Source: Limnobacter thiooxidans (lineage in GTDB: Bacteria; Pseudomonadota; Gammaproteobacteria; Burkholderiales; Burkholderiaceae_B). Taken from it: DNA of 64,000 bases. Made by a program: the position numbers and the translations under genes. Location: contig NZ_AP028947.1 of assembly GCF_036323495.1 (NCBI RefSeq), positions 3,162,001 through 3,226,000 of the forward strand. The letters are read 5' to 3'. The notes under the pieces are model-generated. The model saw only the letters and a list, made by a program, of their open reading frames with translations, made no database searches and had not been told where the DNA came from. Shown here piece after piece: positions 38,527 through 46,674 of this stretch. Within the stretch, counting starts at the first letter, position 1. Each line of letters opens with the position of its first letter.

Positions 38527-40773
38527 ATGATCCAATATATGAAACACACTTTATCAATTGCCATTTGCGTGTTTTGTTTGACGGGTCACGCCCAGCTGCC
38601 CGTGCCACCGGTCCAACAGACCCAAGCCGCACGCGCGGAAAGTGCGGGTACCGAGAAGCAGCGAACGCTGACTTTTTCAGAAATGGGGCAATCTCGCGGT
38701 GTCCGTCTCACGGGTACAAACCGTTTGATCGATTTGAATTCGGGTATTCGCTTGGACGAATTGGTGACGCGGGCCAGCCTGAACCTGAAGGTTCTTTACC
38801 CGCAGGGCATGCGGCACGACCAGTCATTCATTCGCGTGTATGTGAACGACCAGTTGTCTGCGTTGAGCCAACTCAGCGCAAGCCGGGCAGGTATCAGCCA
38901 CAACATGACGCTTGAACTGGACCCCACGCTGTTTTCCGATTTCGCAACCATCCGGATCGAATACGACGGCACCTATGACACCGAGTGTGTGGACCCAGGC
39001 AATCCGACTCTGCGTGTGGACATTCGACCTGAAAGCACCCTGACGATTGTCTCCACGCCTCTAAACCTGGTGAACGACCTGGCTCTGTTGCCGGCGCCAT
39101 TTTTTGATCCCCGGGACAATCGAAAACTGAAACTTCCACTGGTGTTGCCCGCTAAACGCAGCGACACCAACCTGAAAGCTGCGGGCATTCTGGCGTCGTG
39201 GATGGGAGCTCAGGCGTTTTATCGTCAGGCTGAATTCGATCTGCTGGACAATGCTTCACCCACACGCCACACCATCATATTAACCACGGGCGAAAACATG
39301 CCGCAGGGCATGGACAAGACGCAGATTGAGGGACCAAGCCTGATGATTGTCGGGTCGCAAGACAACCCTTCGATCAAACACCTGTACGTGATGGGTCGCA
39401 CCGAGGACGAGTTGCTGCAGGCTGTTTATGGCTTGGTGATTGAGGGCCAGGTGCTCAGTGGTCAAAAAGCACTGGTCAAGAAAGTGGAACTGGGTGCACC
39501 CCGCAAGCCTTATGATGCACCACGCTATGTACCCACCGACAGGCCAGTTCGCTTTGGTGAACTGATTGATTTTCCGGGACAACTCGAGGTCAGTGCCGAC
39601 AAACCGCGCGCGGCACTGAACCTTCGCCTGCCACCAGACTTGTTCAGTTGGGCGGGTCGCAACATACCGATGGATTTGAAGTACCGTTACACCGCCCCGT
39701 CGCGCTGGAACGACTCTTTGTTGAACATTGAAATCAACAACGCATTGATTCAGTCGTTCAGGCTGGCGCCGCGTTCGGAACAAGTGCAAAACAAGATCAA
39801 CATCGACCTGCTCGGCCAGGCTGAACTAAGCAGTGAAGAGTCACTTCAAATTCCGGCGTTCCGCGTGGGGGGTAACAATGAACTGGCCTTCGGATTTGGC
39901 TTCATGGCTGAAGGGGGCGGTGCCTGCACTCGGGTATCACAAGTCGCGCGGGGTTCGATTGATCCGGAATCTACACTGGACTTTTCGAACCTGCCGCACT
40001 ACACCCGCATGCCCAATTTAACGGCTTTTGCCAACGGCGGTTATCCCTTCAGCATCATGGCCGACTTGTCCGACACAGCCATTGTGTTGCCGACAAACCC
40101 GACTGCACTTGAAACACGTTCATTCCTTAATGTGATGGGACTCTTCGGTCAATGGACAGGGCTGCCCGCGACACGCACAACGCTGATCGTGTCGGACAAA
40201 CCCGAGGGAATCGGCAGCAAAAACTGGTTGGCACTGGGTACCAGCGATCGGCTGGGCTGGTTGAATGAGGCCAACATGAACCTGCCTATGGTGTTGAACA
40301 ATACCGAGCGCAGTATGGGCTTGCCGCCTGCATTTCAATGGCTGAAGGGCCTTTGGCAGAGTGACAATGAGCTGCAACCAGGCAGCGACACGCGCGCACT
40401 GATTCAAACAGCAGGTTCACTCGGAGCCATCGTGGGATTTGAATCGCACCTACAAGCAAAAAAGGCCGGGCTGGTTGTCACCGGTACTGATCAGGACAGC
40501 TTTGAGCGCGCAGTGGCCGCCTTGTCCAGCTACAGCGATGTGGCGAAGATCAAGGGCAGCGTCAGCCTGATTCGTGGCAACGACATTCAAAGTTACAGCC
40601 TGGGCAGCACCTACATCAGTGGGGCTTTGCCATGGTGGTTAAGATTGAGGATTGCTTTCTCCGAATACCCGGCATTGATCGCTGTGGGCGGTGCACTGGC
40701 CGGCGTTGTTCTGGCCATACTGGCTTTTGGCTGGTTGTCCAGCCGGGCCAACAGACGCACCAAGGGGGTTTGA
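38527..40773 (+). CDS. bcsB: Cellulose synthase regulatory/periplasmic subunit BcsB
   Basis: BcsB is the periplasmic partner of BcsA that guides the glucan through the periplasm. The 748-residue precursor has a signal (MKHTLSIAICVFCLTGHAQ), Pro/Gln-rich linker, repeated carbohydrate-binding and flavodoxin-like domains (YDTECVDPGNPTLRVDIRP) and a C-terminal membrane anchor (ALIAVGGALAGVVLAILAFGW). Starts at 38527 and 38539 (MIQYMK...) are both possible, and neither has a strong ribosome site. It heads the operon, whereas in E. coli it follows bcsA. Confidence 0.93.
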   Translation: MIQYMKHTLSIAICVFCLTGHAQLPVPPVQQTQAARAESAGTEKQRTLTFSEMGQSRGVRLTGTNRLIDLNSGIRLDELVTRASLNLKVLYPQGMRHDQSFIRVYVNDQLSALSQLSASRAGISHNMTLELDPTLFSDFATIRIEYDGTYDTECVDPGNPTLRVDIRPESTLTIVSTPLNLVNDLALLPAPFFDPRDNRKLKLPLVLPAKRSDTNLKAAGILASWMGAQAFYRQAEFDLLDNASPTRHTIILTTGENMPQGMDKTQIEGPSLMIVGSQDNPSIKHLYVMGRTEDELLQAVYGLVIEGQVLSGQKALVKKVELGAPRKPYDAPRYVPTDRPVRFGELIDFPGQLEVSADKPRAALNLRLPPDLFSWAGRNIPMDLKYRYTAPSRWNDSLLNIEINNALIQSFRLAPRSEQVQNKINIDLLGQAELSSEESLQIPAFRVGGNNELAFGFGFMAEGGGACTRVSQVARGSIDPESTLDFSNLPHYTRMPNLTAFANGGYPFSIMADLSDTAIVLPTNPTALETRSFLNVMGLFGQWTGLPATRTTLIVSDKPEGIGSKNWLALGTSDRLGWLNEANMNLPMVLNNTERSMGLPPAFQWLKGLWQSDNELQPGSDTRALIQTAGSLGAIVGFESHLQAKKAGLVVTGTDQDSFERAVAALSSYSDVAKIKGSVSLIRGNDIQSYSLGSTYISGALPWWLRLRIAFSEYPALIAVGGALAGVVLAILAFGWLSSRANRRTKGV

Positions 40774-40774
40774 T

Positions 40775-41920
40775 TTGAACCATTGGCGGACCAAGGTAAC
40801 CAGGCTGGGCATGGTGCTTGTATTGGCAATTGGCACTGCAAGCTGCAGTACTGCTCACTCCTGGCCAGCATGGGAAGGATTTAAAACTGCATTCCTGAGC
40901 GAGGATGGCCGGGTAATCGACCGCAGCCAGGCAGATCTGCGTACCGTGTCCGAGGGCCAGTCTTATGGCCTGTTTTTTGCCTTGGTGGCACAAGACCGGG
41001 TCGCATTCGATGCCATCCTGAAATGGACAGAAAACAACCTCAGCGGCGGTGATCTTGGCAAACAACTGCCCGCCTGGATTTGGGGCAAGCAGGGCGAAAA
41101 CTGGGGCGTGATCGACACCACCAGCGCATCAGATGCAGACCTTTGGATTGCCTACAGTCTTCTGGAAGCCAGCAGGGTTTGGTGTCATGCACCCTATGCA
41201 GACAAGGCACGCGCCTTGGGCAACCTGATTCTGGACAAGGAAAGCGTGGAAGTCAGCGGGCTGGGCTTGAGCGTGCTGCCCGGGAACAACGGCTTTGTTC
41301 AAAGCAATGGCACCGTGAAACTGAACCCAAGCTACCTGCCCCCGTTCATGATGGCAAGGTTTGCGAATGCGTGGGCCGATGATGCGCGTTGGGCGCATGT
41401 CTACCTGGCCAGCCAGCGCCTGTTACTTGACAGCGGCCGAACCGGTGCTTATCCCGACTGGGTGCACTACAACAACGGGCAACTGAGTTTGCCCGAAGAT
41501 GAACAACGCGGGGACTACGATGCCATTCGTACCTACATGTGGATCGGCATGACTAGTGCAGGTGACCCAATCACCCAGCCGCTCCTAAAACAACTGTCGC
41601 CCACGGTGGCCTTGCTGCTGAAGCGACAAAACATGCCGGAATGGTTTGAACCCTTGAATGGAAAAGTGTCTGCTGAGCGTGGGCCAGCAGGCTTTCAGGT
41701 GGCCATGGCCCCTTTTCTCGAGGCCTCCGGAACACCAGACCTTGCCAAAAAATTCGCAGCCTTCAGCTTGAAGAAAAACGACAAAAAAGCGTGGCTTGAA
41801 TATGGCTATTACAACGGCGCACTCAGCCTTTTCGGGCAAGGGTACACAGACCGGCTCTACCGATTCAATGCCTTGGGCGAACTGATGCCAAAGGGCAAAG
41901 AGGTGAAGTCCTGTGGCTAA
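40775..41920 (+). CDS. bcsZ: Endo-1,4-beta-glucanase BcsZ (GH8)
   Basis: BcsZ is the periplasmic cellulase of cellulose operons that trims the product. The 381-residue precursor has a signal (RTKVTRLGMVLVLAIGTASC), the GH8 general acid Glu in VSEGQSYGLFFAL and the base-region Asp in GDYDAIRTYMW. The likely start is TTG at 40775, one base after the bcsB stop, with GGGGG about 7 bases upstream. ATG at 40811 would shorten the signal and lose its basic start. A Cys at the signal end gives only a weak lipobox. It overlaps bcsC by 8 bases. Confidence 0.9.
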   Translation: MNHWRTKVTRLGMVLVLAIGTASCSTAHSWPAWEGFKTAFLSEDGRVIDRSQADLRTVSEGQSYGLFFALVAQDRVAFDAILKWTENNLSGGDLGKQLPAWIWGKQGENWGVIDTTSASDADLWIAYSLLEASRVWCHAPYADKARALGNLILDKESVEVSGLGLSVLPGNNGFVQSNGTVKLNPSYLPPFMMARFANAWADDARWAHVYLASQRLLLDSGRTGAYPDWVHYNNGQLSLPEDEQRGDYDAIRTYMWIGMTSAGDPITQPLLKQLSPTVALLLKRQNMPEWFEPLNGKVSAERGPAGFQVAMAPFLEASGTPDLAKKFAAFSLKKNDKKAWLEYGYYNGALSLFGQGYTDRLYRFNALGELMPKGKEVKSCG

Positions 41921-44324
41921 GGCGAGAACCTTCAATTGGCGTTCACGTGCCTTGGCCCTGGCCATCCGTGGCTGTTTTGCGACCAGTACAGCGACCTTCT
42001 TTGCACTACCTGCACTGGCTGCAGTGGACGCACAGCAATCGAATGTCCGGGCACTCAGCGACAAAGGGATTTATTGGTACGAGCGATTTCGTTTCGACCT
42101 GGCGGTTCAATCATTCAACAAGGTACTGCTGATTGACCCTGCCAATGCGTCTGCATTACGCTGGCAAGGCCTGATCGACCTGGCACGTGGTGATGTTCAA
42201 GCTGCCAATGTGTGGTTGGGTAAATTGCAGATCACGCATGGCAACCACCCGTTTGCCATTGAATTGCAGCAGGCCATCACCCTGGCCGGTGAAAAAAGGC
42301 AGCAGCTCGCCGAGTTACGTTATCTTGCAGACAGCGAAAAGGCGCCCGCCGACTTGCCAAAAAAATTGCAAGCGCTGCTGCCGCAACCACCCTTGGGTGA
42401 TGCTGCCGTACAAATCTACAAATTGATGGGTCGCACTCCCGAAGGCCGAGCCAAAGCACGTCCAATCGCGCTTGAACTTGCCCGCCGTTTCCCGGAAGAC
42501 AAACGTTACAAAGCCTTGCTGGCTGATTTGGGAGCCGCTTCAGCCCAGCCAGTGGGCAACAGTTTGCAGATCACGCGCAATTCTCCAGCCAGCGCACCCC
42601 GAGGCGCTGCGACTGCAGCAAAGCCGGCGGACATCGCGACACAGGATGCCCCTGCTACAGTACCCACCGCCCCTGTACCTGACGCTGCGCCAGAATTGTC
42701 TGCCTTTGAACAAGGGCAGCAACTGGCAGACCAGGCGCAGAGACTGATTGATGCAGGCGACAAAACCGCAGCAGCCAGAAACCTTCAACAAGCAGTGGAC
42801 CTTAATCCGACCTACCCTTGGTTTCGCTACGACCTGGCGACCTTGCTGGATGACCAGGGCGACGCGGAAAGCAAGCAAAGCGCCAGAAAAATCATGGACG
42901 AAGGCTTGAGTCAAAACAAGGGTCAGGAAATGCGTTTTGCCTCAGCTTTGCTGGCAGCGCGCCAAGACCGCGGGATGGACGCATTGGCCTTGATGAATGC
43001 TGTGCCAAAAACCGAATGGACCGAGGGCATGAGCGCGCTTGAAAAACGCGTCAGCTACGGCCAGTACCTGAATTCATTGCGCACCCTTCAGCAGGAAAGT
43101 CAATTCAATGCCATAGCCACGGCATTGGGAAGCGCACCCCGCTGGCGTGCCGAGCCGGAAGTTCAAGACATTGAGCAGAGCCTTCGCAGAAAGCAGCAGG
43201 TTCGTGTTCGCATGTCCTATGAAAACGCATTGATCGACGGAGATGAAGGCGTTTCAAAAATCAACTCAAACGAAATTCCCCTGCAAATCGACCTGCCGCT
43301 GGACTTCGAGAAAACACTGTTTGTTCGTGCCGACACCTTGAATGCGAATTCAGGCCGCGTCAACCTCGCCACAACCACCAACTTTGCGAAACTGGGAACC
43401 ACCATTCCCACTGACCCAGCCATTGCCAATGAGCGGTTGGACCAGAATTTCAAAGGTCACGTGCTGGGCGTGGGCGTACAAACTGACCAATACCGTATTG
43501 ACTTGGGCACTACGGTTGGCGACTATCCGGTGAATGACTGGGTAGGCGGACTTCAATGGCGTACAAACCTCGGAAACGGTTCGCTGAGGCTGGAACTGGC
43601 CCGTCGCATGGTCAACGGCAGCGCACTGTCCACCACGGGTGCAATTGATCCACTGACTGGCGAACGCTGGGGTGGCGCGAGAAGAAACGGGGTCAGTGCT
43701 GTGTATTACGAGGCGCTCAGCCCAACGCTGGATTTTGTCGGCATTGCCCGGGCCAACCTGATCACAGGCGAAAACATTCCGGACAACACCGAGTTCAATT
43801 TGCAAGGCATCGTCGGTAAAACCGTGTTTCAGCGACCAGGGCACCGGGTTGAAGTGGGTGCCTCCCTGTTCCTTTGGTCGTTTGAGAAAAACCTGCGTTT
43901 TTACACCTTTGGTCAGGGTGGATATTACAGCCCACAGGCTTTTGGATCCTTGTCCTTCCCCGTTACTTGGACAGGCAATGTCAATGGCTGGTCCTGGCAA
44001 ATGCAGGCCAGAATTGGCGCCAGCGAATCGCGGGAAGACGACGCTAACCTTTACCCATTGAACCCGGAACTGGCGGCAGCCGCTGCGGCGCAGGGCAATG
44101 CCACCATTGAAACGGGTGGCCCCGGTGGTGGCACCAGTACCGGTTTGCGCCTGGCACTCGAACGGCAGGTGCTGAACAATTTTGTGCTGGGGGGTTATTT
44201 CGAGATAGATCGCTCAGAAGGTTACAACCCCGACAGATTACAGCTGTACCTGAAATATTCATTTGGGGACTTTTTTGAACTGAGTGTGCCGCCCGAAGGC
44301 GTTGCACCTTATTCGAGGTTCTGA
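41913..44324 (+). CDS. bcsC: Cellulose synthase outer-membrane export protein BcsC
   Basis: BcsC carries the glucan across the periplasm and outer membrane. The 803-residue product has a signal peptide (ending ALPALA), TPR repeats, for example around residues 45-110 and 265-330, an Ala/Pro/Thr-rich break, and a C-terminal 16-strand-type barrel ending in PYSRF. It is much shorter than E. coli BcsC (about 1150 residues), with fewer TPR repeats. The start is GTG at 41913, inside the end of bcsZ. Confidence 0.92.
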   Translation: MAKARTFNWRSRALALAIRGCFATSTATFFALPALAAVDAQQSNVRALSDKGIYWYERFRFDLAVQSFNKVLLIDPANASALRWQGLIDLARGDVQAANVWLGKLQITHGNHPFAIELQQAITLAGEKRQQLAELRYLADSEKAPADLPKKLQALLPQPPLGDAAVQIYKLMGRTPEGRAKARPIALELARRFPEDKRYKALLADLGAASAQPVGNSLQITRNSPASAPRGAATAAKPADIATQDAPATVPTAPVPDAAPELSAFEQGQQLADQAQRLIDAGDKTAAARNLQQAVDLNPTYPWFRYDLATLLDDQGDAESKQSARKIMDEGLSQNKGQEMRFASALLAARQDRGMDALALMNAVPKTEWTEGMSALEKRVSYGQYLNSLRTLQQESQFNAIATALGSAPRWRAEPEVQDIEQSLRRKQQVRVRMSYENALIDGDEGVSKINSNEIPLQIDLPLDFEKTLFVRADTLNANSGRVNLATTTNFAKLGTTIPTDPAIANERLDQNFKGHVLGVGVQTDQYRIDLGTTVGDYPVNDWVGGLQWRTNLGNGSLRLELARRMVNGSALSTTGAIDPLTGERWGGARRNGVSAVYYEALSPTLDFVGIARANLITGENIPDNTEFNLQGIVGKTVFQRPGHRVEVGASLFLWSFEKNLRFYTFGQGGYYSPQAFGSLSFPVTWTGNVNGWSWQMQARIGASESREDDANLYPLNPELAAAAAAQGNATIETGGPGGGTSTGLRLALERQVLNNFVLGGYFEIDRSEGYNPDRLQLYLKYSFGDFFELSVPPEGVAPYSRF

Positions 44325-45731
44325 ATGATTGACATGCCCACGCCCGGAGCCTATGTCGTGCGCGCGCCTCAGGCAGCCAGCTTTGCGCACAGCCTGGTGC
44401 AGCACTGGCTGGATTCCCAAGGTGAGACTCCATTCAAGTCCTGTTTGTGGCTGACAGCAAGCCCCCAGACTGTGGTGCGCAACCTGCTGGAACCCTATTT
44501 GCTCAAACGCAGTCAGGCACCGAAAGGACTGGATGTGGTTTCTGTGAGAAACCTGTGGGCCAAAGGCCATGCGACACACGGTATTCGACAGCTTTGTCGG
44601 TCGCTGGACACGCTCTGTGTGCTGCAACCCGCACTGGTTATTGTTGAACATGCAGAACTGTGGTTTAACGACAGCGACGAGCCCTTGGCCCGGCGCAGCC
44701 CCTTGGCCCAAATGCGGCTGTTGAACAAATGGGCCGTGCATGCAAAGGCTCACGTTGTCACGCCGGTGCAGGGTGACTTGCCGGAATGGAGTACTTTCGC
44801 GGACGGATTGGCCGATGTCAGCAACAGGGGAGAATTTGAATTTCGCCCTTGGTGGCCAACCCAGTGGGGATTGCAGACCAACCTCTGGAACGACAACAGC
44901 CAGTTCTCGCAGCTACCACTGCATCAGGTACTGGACAGCCGCCTGTTTGGCAACCTGAAAAGCCTGGCCCAAGCGTGCCACCACCTGCGATATGGCGAAG
45001 CCGTGCAACAAGGCATCCACATTCAGGCCCACGGTGAAATCAATTCGCAGAATGCATCGACACTGTTGCGAATGGGAGCCGATTCCGTGTGGGCCAACAA
45101 GGAAAACATTCAAACCTGGCTGGGCGTTCGGGCAGACCAGATTCACCATGCCCAACCCGGTGAGTTGCCCACACTACTGCACGAAGCGGGTTTTGCACGC
45201 GATTTGCATGAGGTATTCATGCCAGGTCTGTTGACGGTTGTGGCCAATCCGACATTCGCAGTGCACGGCTTGATGATGCTCGAACTTGCCAAGCGCTGGT
45301 CCATGCATTGCACCATCACACGTCTGTCACTGATGCGCCACATGACCGCGCAAACCGCACTTCGCCTGGCCAACTGGTCCAAGGCCACCTGTGTTTTCAC
45401 CGCAACACGCGAAGCGATCTACGTGCTTAAAATATGGGCCACCGAGCCCGATGAAGTCGCCTATCGCAACTGGCTGGATTCATGCTTCCGGGAAAATCTC
45501 GATGTGCTATTCAGCGGCGACATCCAGTTCATCGGTGAAGAAACGCAAGCTGACCTGCTTGCAGACCTGCAAGAAGAACTTGAACCCCTCTCGGTCGAAG
45601 ACTTGATGGGCGAAGACCTGAACGAAGCAGCCAAGCTGGCAGAGTTGTGGCATGGGGGGCCAGAGGGGCAGAATCATGAACGCCCCTGGATGCAACGTTT
45701 GAACAAGATGATGAAAGGAAAAACACAATGA
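44325..45731 (+). CDS. bcsE: BcsE-like cellulose synthesis regulator
   Basis: BcsE enhances cellulose secretion in enterobacteria by binding c-di-GMP through an RxGD motif in its C-terminal GIL domain. The 468-residue product has the layout of BcsE: an N-terminal NTPase-like fold, then a degenerate REC/GGDEF-like C-terminal half with ...FSGDIQFIGEET near residue 400. No RxGD occurs anywhere in it. The nearest phrase, LLRMGADSVW, is RxGA and sits in the wrong region. Assignment rests mostly on position before bcsF. It overlaps bcsF by 4 bases. Confidence 0.85.
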   Translation: MIDMPTPGAYVVRAPQAASFAHSLVQHWLDSQGETPFKSCLWLTASPQTVVRNLLEPYLLKRSQAPKGLDVVSVRNLWAKGHATHGIRQLCRSLDTLCVLQPALVIVEHAELWFNDSDEPLARRSPLAQMRLLNKWAVHAKAHVVTPVQGDLPEWSTFADGLADVSNRGEFEFRPWWPTQWGLQTNLWNDNSQFSQLPLHQVLDSRLFGNLKSLAQACHHLRYGEAVQQGIHIQAHGEINSQNASTLLRMGADSVWANKENIQTWLGVRADQIHHAQPGELPTLLHEAGFARDLHEVFMPGLLTVVANPTFAVHGLMMLELAKRWSMHCTITRLSLMRHMTAQTALRLANWSKATCVFTATREAIYVLKIWATEPDEVAYRNWLDSCFRENLDVLFSGDIQFIGEETQADLLADLQEELEPLSVEDLMGEDLNEAAKLAELWHGGPEGQNHERPWMQRLNKMMKGKTQ

Positions 45732-45937
45732 TCGTCTTGGCACTGATTGCAAGTGGTTTGTTGCTGGGCATTTTGCTCACTATTTTGCTGGTTGGCAAAA
45801 TGATGAAAAATCCCGCCACGCGGATCTGGTTGAGCGACTGGGTCAACTGGAGCAACAATCAATTGCCCGAAGATTGTTACCAGTTGGTGCGGCATGGCAA
45901 ATGGATTGCCAGCCCCAGCGAAAAAGAGGACACATGA
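45728..45937 (+). CDS. bcsF: BcsF, small membrane protein of the cellulose system
   Basis: The 69-residue product has one membrane segment at its N-terminus (ILLGILLTILLVGKM region) and a short cytoplasmic tail (WLSDWVNWSNNQLPEDCYQL). E. coli BcsF recruits BcsE to the membrane. It overlaps bcsE (ATGA) and bcsQ (ATGA) by 4 bases at each end. Family membership is judged from length, topology and position. Confidence 0.85.
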   Translation: MIVLALIASGLLLGILLTILLVGKMMKNPATRIWLSDWVNWSNNQLPEDCYQLVRHGKWIASPSEKEDT

Positions 45938-46674
45938 TCATCATCGCATTGGTATCGCCAACCGGCGGAGCAGGACGAACCAGCCTGGCCAGCGCGGCTG
46001 CTACCCAGTTAAGTATGCTGGGCAGGCCCGTAACCCTGATACAAGCCGACCTGGTCAACAACATCGAGTTTCAGCTGGGTTTTTCTGAAAGTAGCCCGCG
46101 AGGCCTGGGTCATGTGCTTCTGCAAGGCGATTCACTGGACAGCGTACTCAAACCAATCAGCACCGGTTTTCAATTGCTGCCCTTCGGGCGAATCACAGTG
46201 GCCCAACAGCTGGGCATTGACCGGATACTGATGGAGCAGCCAGACCGCTTAGTCAAGCTTTTGCAGCAAGACCAGTTCAGCGATAACTCGGTGGTCATTG
46301 TGGACCTGCCTCGCTGGCCAAGCCCTTGGTGCCATGCGGTGATGGCCTTGTCAGACCTGAATCTGGTGACCTTGATTCCCGATTCAGGCGCCATTCTGGG
46401 CATTGATGGCCTGCTGCCGCATTTGCTTGAAAGTCGGGGCGCTTCGTATTTTCTGATGAATCGCTTTGACTCCTCGAAAGTGCTGCATCTTGATTTGTGG
46501 ACACTGTGCAAAATGAAGTTGAGCCACCGCCTGCTGCCGTTTTACCTGCACGAAGACCAAGCCTTGGCAGAAAGCATTGCAGCGGGAACCCCCCTGGCCG
46601 AATACGCACCGCGTTCGCAACTTGTGGATGACCAGCAAAAGTTGTGCAACTGGATTGATTCGGAGATCGGATGA
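45934..46674 (+). CDS. bcsQ: BcsQ, MinD/ParA-like ATPase of the cellulose system
   Basis: BcsQ is a SIMIBI ATPase that places the secretion machine at the pole in some bacteria and binds BcsR. The 246-residue product starts MIIIALVSPTGGAGRTS. Its deviant Walker A lacks both usual lysines (Thr and Arg instead). The E. coli protein is divergent here too, so loss of function does not follow. Start and end both overlap neighbouring genes by ATGA. Confidence 0.9.
   Translation: MIIIALVSPTGGAGRTSLASAAATQLSMLGRPVTLIQADLVNNIEFQLGFSESSPRGLGHVLLQGDSLDSVLKPISTGFQLLPFGRITVAQQLGIDRILMEQPDRLVKLLQQDQFSDNSVVIVDLPRWPSPWCHAVMALSDLNLVTLIPDSGAILGIDGLLPHLLESRGASYFLMNRFDSSKVLHLDLWTLCKMKLSHRLLPFYLHEDQALAESIAAGTPLAEYAPRSQLVDDQQKLCNWIDSEIG

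Noticed and set aside
45067..45084. LLRMGADSV in BcsE as the c-di-GMP I-site
   Set aside because: It reads RxGA rather than RxGD and lies well before the C-terminal GIL-like region where the motif belongs.
45934..46674. BcsQ judged inactive because its P-loop lacks lysines
   Set aside because: Known BcsQ proteins also have divergent P-loops, so the change alone does not show loss of function.
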